Positions 57,241 to 64,000 of a DNA stretch of 64,000 nucleotides are shown here, piece by piece (the first letter of the stretch is position 1; every line of letters begins with the position of its first letter). Under the pieces are notes generated by a model. That model made no database searches. It was not told the DNA's origin and was given only the letters and a program-made list of their open reading frames with translations. The position numbers and the translations under genes were made by a program. Source of the DNA: Mauremys mutica (Eukaryota; Chordata; Testudines; Geoemydidae); assembly GCF_020497125.1 (NCBI RefSeq), contig NC_059075.1, positions 29,238,003 through 29,302,002 of the forward strand, read 5' to 3'.

Positions 57241-57431
57241 CTTAGTACTTCTCTGAACTCTTTCAGTTGATTATCAGGCACTTCTGTTCTAATGGCTTCC
57301 AGCCATTCTGGCATAATACATTCCCACACTGGCTGGTTTATTACATTGTATGGAATCAGGCAGAGGATGCGATTCAGACCTTCCTTTAATTGTGTCACAG
57401 TGCTACAGGATTTGTCCCAGTATCCACCAAC
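57241..57431 (-). CDS. UNC79: UNC79 exon w3
   Basis: 191 bp, 63 codons plus two bases (AG) of a split serine codon. Acceptor CCCTCAG, donor GTAGGT. Starts VGGYWDKSCSTVTQLKEGLN and ends NQLKEFREVL; the serine is completed by the first base of w4. Matches vertebrate UNC79 with only conservative changes. Confidence 0.97.
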
Positions 57432-57707
57432 CTGAGGGCATTTCCAGGAATAGTGTTTATTAGCTGCTATTATAATTCTTCCATTTGTTATTTGTATAGC
57501 ATCATATAATTGCATGGCACCTTACAGACATTAAATCATGATGACGGATCAGTAGTATAGTTCAGTGCATATTTCAGATTCAGCCATGGGGACTGCATAT
57601 TTTTTTTCATATGATCCAGGGGCAACTGAAGTGCAGCTGAAGATTTAAATGCAGTTCTCCCTGTCCAGCCTAATGACTACTTAAGTATTTATCCACAGTA
57701 GAGAAAG

Positions 57708-57790
57708 ACTGTAGTCCAGTGGTTAGGGTAGCTAGCTGAAAGGTGGAAGACACCAGGTCAAGTCCACCTGTTTTAGTCACTCTCATTATT
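57708..57790 (+). repeat. tRNA-like SINE head fragment
   Basis: GTAGTCCAGTGGTTAGGGTAGCTAGCTGAAAGGTGG then ACACCAGGTCAAGTCC: spacing and sequence of pol III A and B boxes as in MIR-type SINE heads. No cloverleaf of a functional tRNA. Confidence 0.6.
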
Positions 57791-57817
57791 TATCCAAAGT
57801 GGAACAGCTTCAACAGG

Positions 57818-58330
57818 AACATAAAAACATAAGAATGGCCATACTGGGTCAGACCAAAGGTCCGGCCAGCCAGTATCCTGTCTACCAACAGTGACCAATG
57901 CCAGGCACCCCAGGGGGAGTGAACCTAACAGGTAATGATCAAGTGACCTCTCTCCTGCCATCCATCTTCACCCTCTGACAAACAGAGGCTAGGGACTTAT
58001 CCATCCTGGCTAATAGCCATTAATGGACTTAACCTCCATGAATTTATCTAATTCTCTTTTAAACCCTGTTATAGTCCTAGCTTTCACAACCTCCTCAGGC
58101 AAGGAGTTCCACAGGTTGACTGTGCGCTGTGTGAAGAACAACTTCCTTTTATTTGTTTTAAACCTGCTGCCCATTAATTTCATTTGGTGGCCCCTAGTTC
58201 TTATATTACAGGAACATATCGGTAACTTTTCCTTATTCACTTTCTCCACACCACTCATGATTTTATATACCTGTATCATATCCCCCCCCACCTTAGTCTC
58301 CTCTTTTCCAAGCTGAAAAGTCCAAGAAGG
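57818..58330 (-). mobile_element. CR1 LINE 3' part
   Basis: Minus-strand frame gives ORF2 C-terminal GSRFKTNKRKLFFTQRTVNL, WNSLPEEVVKARTITGFKRE and LDKFMEVKSINGY (58190-58020), then a 3' untranslated part ending GGCCATTCTTATGTTTTTATGT at the left. Closely parallel to 40225-41078 but a separate insertion. Confidence 0.92.
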
Positions 58331-58563
58331 ACCAATGGTTACATTAAGCTAATCCCCAAAATGGCCAGGAGGAGGTGCCCTCCTGTGGTGAGTAGAGCAC
58401 CCTGTCTGAGAGTTAAGTGCCTAAATACCCTTATGGTCTGGGCCTGTATGCGTTGATCTGAGGGCAGAATTTGTTCCTTAAAGTTTCTAAATATACCACA
58501 GTAAGACTTCAAGCTTTATGGCTTTTATAGAACCTCCAGACAAAATACAGAAAATATTCTTAC

Positions 58564-58794
58564 CCTGGCAAACTCCATTGGTTTAGGAAGTAGGCACATA
58601 ACCATGACATCAAATCGAACGTCACAAACCGTCTTCAGCCACTTGGTGACAAACTGAGGTTTGAGTTTTTCCACCAGGCTACCAACTTCATCATCCATCA
58701 TATAAGCTGTGGAATGAAACCACTGGAAGACCATACTAACCAGGCGAGCTAAGCTCTCTGTTGGAGTATTCTCACTGGGAGTACAAAGGCTCAC
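58564..58794 (-). CDS. UNC79: UNC79 exon w2
   Basis: 231 bp, exactly 77 codons, phase 0 at both ends (segment residues 58-134). Acceptor TTCCAG followed by GTGAGCCTT; donor GTAAGA. The peptide begins VSLCTPSENTPTESLARLV and ends CLLPKPMEFAR, a near-perfect family match. It is predicted helical-repeat (HEAT-like) sequence. The preceding intron is 4.8 kb and includes an unusually GC-rich block. Confidence 0.97.
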
Positions 58795-61700
58795 CTGGAA
58801 GACAGCAAAAACAAACCTAATTTTCAATTTATCCCAAGATACTGTGGTAACTGCTGGTGGGAGGGGACTGTACCATTTTCTATAAGATTCTTCATCTTCT
58901 CTGAGATTCCACTCTGCATCTTGATAATGGGGTAATGGAGCTACTTGTTTCTCAGTATTTGTATGAATACAGCTCAGGTGTGTATTAACTGAAAAGTATT
59001 ATCATCTGAGAGTCTCTTTGAAATGAATTGCTGATCTCTGTCCAGTTCCTAATGGAAAAGTGTTCACTTCATGCTAACTGGCACCATTGCTGTCAGTCTC
59101 TGAGAGGTCTAGGATTGCACAGGCGTTCAGTAAAATCACTGACTTTTCACTCTGCCATCTAGAGATGTTCCCTCCAGGTCAGAGATGAGGCACATTGACA
59201 GAACAGAGCAGGTAAGCTTGTACTGCTGTTGCCCATATGCTACACCTCCTGTGAATATAAAGCGACCTTCAGCTTTCAAGAAAACTGTTTTAAGCATCAT
59301 AGATGGACACAACAACATACAAAACAAGATTGGAATCTCTGCCTCAAGTGCTTACACTCGAAGTTTAGACATGGAGATATTAGGAGGGTGAAGACAGTAA
59401 AGTCACATGATCATTTGAGTCAGTAGTGCAAACACCTCCTAACTCTCAGACCTGCCAACATTTGTAAACAGAAAGCCGTAGGTTCTCATTTACATATATT
59501 TCCATAAATGTCTCTGCCTTCCTACACCATACCCTAACACCACATCCCAGGGCCCTAGCTCCCCTCCCCTTTCCTCAGCCTTCTGGAAGAGGCCTTGTAA
59601 ATGGGTGCTGGCCCTTTAAGGCCCGAGGAGGTAATCACTCCATTCCATGAGTCCTGGGAAGTAAGTGAAGCAGTTATTGGGAGAGAGAAAGATGGTCCCA
59701 GGGAGTAGTTGGGGACAGGGATAGTACGGGGCCATCCCAGACCAGTGCTCCTTTAAGGGCCTGAGATCAGGAGCCTTGTAGATTGGCTGGGGCAAGATTC
59801 CCTGCAGCCCCAGCCAGCACGGAAGGGTTTGGGGTTCTTTGACCCACATGGGGGAAGCCCAGAGTGTAATTAGTTGACAGAGAGGCTCCAAGCCCAGTCA
59901 AAGGGGCAAGCTGATGTCACACAGCTGCTGAGGGGGAAGAGCTCAGCTGGGATACAGCCCCAGGAAGGGAGGCAGTGAGATCCCTGAACCAGAGGAGAGA
60001 GAGTCTACAGGCCAGGGAAGCCAGGACTGGCAACGCAGTCCCAAAAAGGATTGTGAGACCCTAAACCTGAGGAGTGAGCAGAAAGGGGTCATTCAGGGAG
60101 CTGAATGCTACTTAATAAGTTAGACTCCAGATGGGGGGATATAGTTTCGAAGACCTTCTTGTGACTGGATTATTCTGGGAACTCAGTGGGAAACTAAGGC
60201 AGGGTACCTGCAGGGCCACCCAGATCATGTGGGGGTGCCCTGGGACAGCACCCATCCATAGGCCTCAGTAGGTGGCCCTCCTCTCCTGGCTGTAGGCAGT
60301 GTCCTGCTGCCCCCTAATTTCTAGACTTTGAGGGGTTGCCAATTCCCTGCAATTCAGAGAGCGAGAGCACTCCAGGATCAATCAGCAGGGGCTGGGAGAT
60401 ACTCTTTCTACCCTCACCCAGCAGGTCCCAGCACTGCTTACACTTTGGGCCCTGCCCGTTCCCACCCTGCAGGCTTGGGGCATGTCTACTTCTTGGGCAG
60501 GGCTTACCTACCCACCCAAGGGAGACACCTCTCACCATCCTCATCACCCTTTGGAACAACACCCAAGCCAGCAGGACTCAGCCTGTGAGCACAGCAGGGT
60601 GGGTGAAGGACTCTGCCCCATCCCTGCCCTCTGCCCCTAGTGATCAGTCCCCAAGTGCTCTCTCTGGATTGGCTGGGGGACAGTGACACCTCCCCCTTGA
60701 TGGCCCCCTGAAGGCTAGAGATTGGAAAGAGCAGCGGGGCACCCCTTGAATCCAGGAGGGGAGGGCAGCCCATCAGGGTCCCTCCCAGAAGACTCTGAAT
60801 TAAGAGGGGAAACTGGTACCCCTGGGTTTGCTATTAGGAACCGGGGGTCAGAGACATGGTGGGGATCAGGAGGGGGCATCACAGGAACATGGGAGGTCAG
60901 AGGTACATGGTGGATTGGAGGTAAATGGGGAGGATGAAGGCAGCAGAGGAATATGGGGATGCTGGGAAATGGTTAAAAATACATGGGGGATAGGGCATAT
61001 GGGGAGCTGCAGAGCCAGCAGGTGGAAGCTGCATCCCAGCATGCACAGAGATCAAAGGCCTGGGGGGTTCACCAGAGCTCAGCCCTTTTGTTTACCCAGC
61101 TGGGAGGCCGGGGCTGACCTCTGCCTGCTACCCAGGCTAATGGAATGAGCTGTCCATTTAGCTTATGCAGCAGCTCTGGGTTCTCCTTCCCCAAGAGGTG
61201 GGTAAATGGGAAAGGACAGCCAATCAGAGGCAATTTCCTGGTAGCCTATGAGTTTTCCCCTAGCTGGGTCTGAAAACCCAGAGAGTTAGCAGGTGTGGAT
61301 TCTCCTTTCACACCCATTTTACAAGCAGCGTATTCATTTGATTCAATGAAATTACTCCTGTTTTTCACCAGAGTCAGTGAAAGATGAATCAGGCCCCACA
61401 GGGATTTTTAAATTTCTTTTGTTCTATATGAAGCATATATTTCAAGACTGTACTTTATCAATGGCCTTGAAGAACTGGACTCAACAGTACAGCAGGTGGA
61501 GGCATGATGGCCTGAGTCTTAAATGGGGACCAGACATACAGAGATGCATGAAAAAAAGGCACAGAGGCAGGTGTGGCATGAGGAAGGAGGGTACTCAGAC
61601 ACATGGCTAGGACTAAAGGAGACAAGAGCAGAGAGTCCTTAGGCAACTTCTTACAGCCACACACAACAGGCTGAGTGGAACCACCAACACACCACCTTTG

Positions 61701-62135
61701 TTCTCTCCTCCAAAAGGAACTCTGAGGCAGGAAGATTTACTTCATACTCTACAAATAATTTGCAGATAAAATAGGTTAAACTACTGGTCTAAAATGCCTA
61801 GCGCAGAAGGAGACAGCTGGCTGGTTACATGGTGCTGTCTCCTCATCCTTATTTCCACATTAGAAGACACTTAAATCACATTAAATATTTGCTTAATGTT
61901 ACTTTTCCATATGGGCAATTGCTGTAGTTGTCACAGCGATGTTGTGCAGTCCAAATGGGGAGGGAGAAGGCCTATGTGACTGCAAACAAGGGAGTTGTCC
62001 ACAAGATAATTTCTGTTTTAAGATGTGGTTCATGCTATGGAAAATTTTGAGAACTCCTCAAGGGACGAGGAAAGAGCTTTTGGCTAAGTTTGTACTGGTA
62101 GTATAGGCCCAGCTGGTAGAGATGTATGAAACTGA

Positions 62136-62281
62136 GGGCATGTCTACACTGCAACTGGAAGCATGCTTCCCAGCATGGGTAGACTACTTGGCTATTTTTA
62201 GTGCACTAGCTGAAGCAGAGCTAGCATATGTCCATCTAACCACACGGGAAGCAAACTCCCAGCTGCTGTGCAGACATACCC
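62136..62281. mobile_element. Short MITE with diverged inverted ends
   Basis: 146 bp. Left end GGGCATGTCTACACTGCAACTGGAAGC, right end reversed GGGTATGTCTGCACAGCAGCTGGGAGT. Internal GAAGCATGCTTC palindrome. Flanks TGA/TAA do not match exactly. Confidence 0.78.
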
Positions 62282-63394
62282 TAAGTAGTTATAGCAGTTA
62301 ATACAAACCTTTTCATCAGCTTTAGTCAATATGGATTTGTACCTCCTGAGTTTCATTCTGAACTGCAGGTTTTAATCAAACCAAAATTCAAAGTGAAACT
62401 CAATCAAAATTTGTTTCACCTGGTTTCAGATAAAAAAAAAAATCTTTAAAGTACAAATGCCCCATTACTTTGATCCAGATACACTTGGCTTTGGGGGGTT
62501 TATCAGCACAGTTTCAAGCAAGCAGTGCATGAACCTTCGCAAACCTTGAATTAACATGGGCTGAATTTCAAATTTGTAATAAACAAAACTCTCAAGTGGA
62601 TGAGTTTAATATGGACTGTGAGGGTGTGTTGCAAACATTCCCAGAGCTTTATTTGGCAGAAGCAGGGCAGAGACTGGAAAGCATCTTTTCAAGACTGAAA
62701 CCGATTTAAAAGTGAGTGGGGATGGTGAAGAAAAAACACAATTAATTTGGGAAATGTGTAGTGGCAAGACATCAAGCAATGGAGAAGTAATGAAAAACAA
62801 ATGAAAATCAAATGGTATCTAAAATTATATGTATCGTGTGCTTCCGCCCTCTGGTGTACACGAAAGTGCTCCTGTTATGTTTGTCACTAAAACTACTACT
62901 GAATTTCTGGATACTAAACTTAAGGAAAAACCTTCTTACACAGGGAGAAGAGAATGTGAACAGTGCTGGGAGCACTTCAATAAAAACATCCGTGTCTGAA
63001 ACAGAAGAAAGGGGCAGACTGTAGAAAGCAGAAAGAGTGAAAACAGATTTCTACTAGCAAGACAAACTCCTCTTGTTATCCAGTCATGCAAATTATGGGA
63101 AAAGAACTAACGAGCCTAAAGTATTTGCTTATTATAAAGATAACGAATCTGTGGCACAGCATCCTTCACAATGGAAGGAGCAATAATACCATAGTAACAA
63201 ATTCGTTGTCTGAGATGTTTCAGCAGAAACACAAAAGTTCTTGAAGATAGTGGAAAGCACTAGAGACTGAACTCTTATAAACTAGTTATGCACATTAGAA
63301 AAAAAAATGAATACCTTTGCCTTTACCTAGAAATAGTGTAAAACACATCAATGTAGAACAGTTACAAAGATACAGTATGTAACATCATATAGAG

Positions 63395-63490
63395 GCAAAC
63401 TTGTAGTCCAATGATTACAGCAAGTAACTCAGTCAGGGAATCTGGATTCTCCTCCCAGCTCTGCCATGTGGCCTGAGAGCTTGTCTGTAT
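63395..63490 (+). repeat. MIR/CORE-SINE-like fragment
   Basis: TAGTCCAATGATTACAGCAAGTAACTCAGTCAGGGAATCTGGATTCTCCTCCCAGCTCTGCCATGTGGCCT follows the order of a MIR head and core. Confidence 0.65.
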
Positions 63491-63635
63491 TATAAAAATG
63501 GCACCAATTTAATTAGATCAATCCTGTCCTGGTAAATGACTGAATTAAGCTAAATGAATTTAAGAGTGAGGTCAATGATAGGACAGATGACCCTGCAGAA
63601 AGAGGGGAGAGGGAGAAACAGCAAGAAACACTTAC

Positions 63636-63807
63636 TAAGAACCAGATTCCAAACTGGCTCAGGATGCGCTGGTCATGCTTGTCATCATCTTTGTTATCAA
63701 AGTCAGTGTTGTCCAAGGAATGATGGGAAGAGGAGAGGCCCATCTGCCTCCTGCGGTTGAGTTCATACTCCCTCTGCTCAGCATGGAACTCTGCTTCTTT
63801 CAGCAAG
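63636..63807 (-). CDS. UNC79: UNC79 exon w1
   Basis: 172 bp; one base completing a codon, then 57 codons (segment residues 1-57). Acceptor TTTTGCAG, donor GTAAGT, so the exon ends in phase 0. It opens with a helical, charged stretch (LLKEAEFHAEQREYELNRRR), runs through a Ser/His/Asp-rich linker and ends on FGIWFL, which continues into w2. Family alignment places it shortly after the cysteine-rich N-terminal part of UNC79, which lies outside the window. Confidence 0.97.
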
Positions 63808-64000
63808 CTGCAAAACAAGGTGAATGTGGCCCGTAATTCAGCCTTTCTGCACTGGAAGTAGATAGCTGGTCAGTGACTATTACAAATTAAAGCACTAGAT
63901 TTCATTCATCTCCCTGTGCACGGTGTCCTTGAAGGGTAAAAAACATAATGAAATAAGATAAAGTCTCAGCTTTCAAGGTCAAATTCTGAAACTCAGACAT

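Larger units (their letters stand above)
57432..58563. other. Intron w2-w3
   Basis: 1.1 kb containing a tRNA-like SINE fragment (57708-57790) and a CR1 copy (57818-58330). Confidence 0.8.
58795..63635. other. Intron w1-w2
   Basis: 4.8 kb. 58795-59560 unremarkable; 59560-61310 is conspicuously GC-rich and purine/pyrimidine-skewed with no identified element; 62136-62281 is a MITE; 63395-63490 a MIR-like fragment. Open frames at 60314-60773 and 60722-61148 are compositional artefacts. No gene recognised. Confidence 0.75.
440..63807 (-). other. UNC79: UNC79 gene, internal segment (23 coding exons and their introns)
   Basis: UNC79 is a large cytosolic scaffold of the NALCN sodium-leak channel complex; with UNC80 it forms a HEAT/armadillo-like superhelical assembly under the channel and is needed for the neuronal background sodium conductance (family knowledge). 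The 23 exons listed separately translate, in order from 63807 down to 440, into one uninterrupted reading frame of about 1,617 codons that matches vertebrate UNC79 as I remember it almost residue for residue in the folded parts and loosely in the acidic linker. The gene continues beyond both window edges. Introns run from 90 bp to 8 kb and are filled with transposable elements. No other cellular gene was recognised on either strand. Confidence 0.97.

Noticed and set aside
59560..60300. Endogenous retrovirus LTR
   Set aside because: No paired LTR, TG...CA ends with duplication, primer-binding site or gag/pol-like frame could be found nearby.
60314..61148. Six overlapping frames of 71-116 codons
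   Set aside because: Open in many frames in a GC-skewed block; no conserved domain, no splice structure.
1..64000. CRISPR array, operon or bacterial gene
   Set aside because: Spliced vertebrate gene and eukaryotic transposons throughout; no regular spaced direct repeats.

Overview
This window is vertebrate nuclear DNA, most likely from a turtle. Two things point that way. It carries a tRNA-headed SINE of the cryptodiran (Cry/tortoise pol III) type at 46863-47042. It is also littered with CR1 LINE fragments, PIF/Harbinger elements and small GC-rich hAT elements, a mix typical of turtle introns. The turtle call is inference; the vertebrate call is firm.

One cellular gene fills the window. Minus strand, transcription from high to low coordinates: 23 consecutive internal coding exons (63807 down to 440) of UNC79, the very large HEAT/armadillo-like cytosolic subunit of the NALCN sodium-leak channel complex (NALCN, FAM155A, UNC79, UNC80) that sets neuronal resting potential. 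The exons join without a frame break into about 1,617 codons, roughly the middle 60 percent of a protein of about 2,600 residues. All 23 have AG/GT splice signals. Neither the first coding exons (beyond 64000) nor the last (before position 1) are inside. Exons are numbered w1-w23 in transcription order within this window only.

Layout, low to high coordinates: exons w23-w21 (440-5016); an 8 kb intron carrying a 4.1 kb PIF/Harbinger element (8815-12889) with a Myb/SANT-like gene on plus and a broken DDE transposase on minus; exon w20; the giant disordered-region exon w19 (1,212 bp); candidate cassette exon w18; exons w17 and w16, with a 72-bp duplication of the w16 acceptor in the intron downstream of w17; w15; a 6.9 kb intron rich in hAT elements and a CR1; exons w14-w7 (32720-44014); an intron with nested MITEs and the SINE; exon w6; a 7.2 kb intron with a second, 4.9 kb Harbinger element (47980-52838, TGA target-site duplication) that carries an extra decayed ORF inside the intron of its own Myb-like gene; exons w5-w1 (54546-63807).

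The features most worth following are: the run of five consecutive phase-1/phase-1 exons in the disordered part of UNC79, any of which can be skipped in frame; the duplicated acceptor; and the internal organisation of the two Harbinger elements (subterminal CAGCGCTG arrays, third ORF, degenerate internal repeats).
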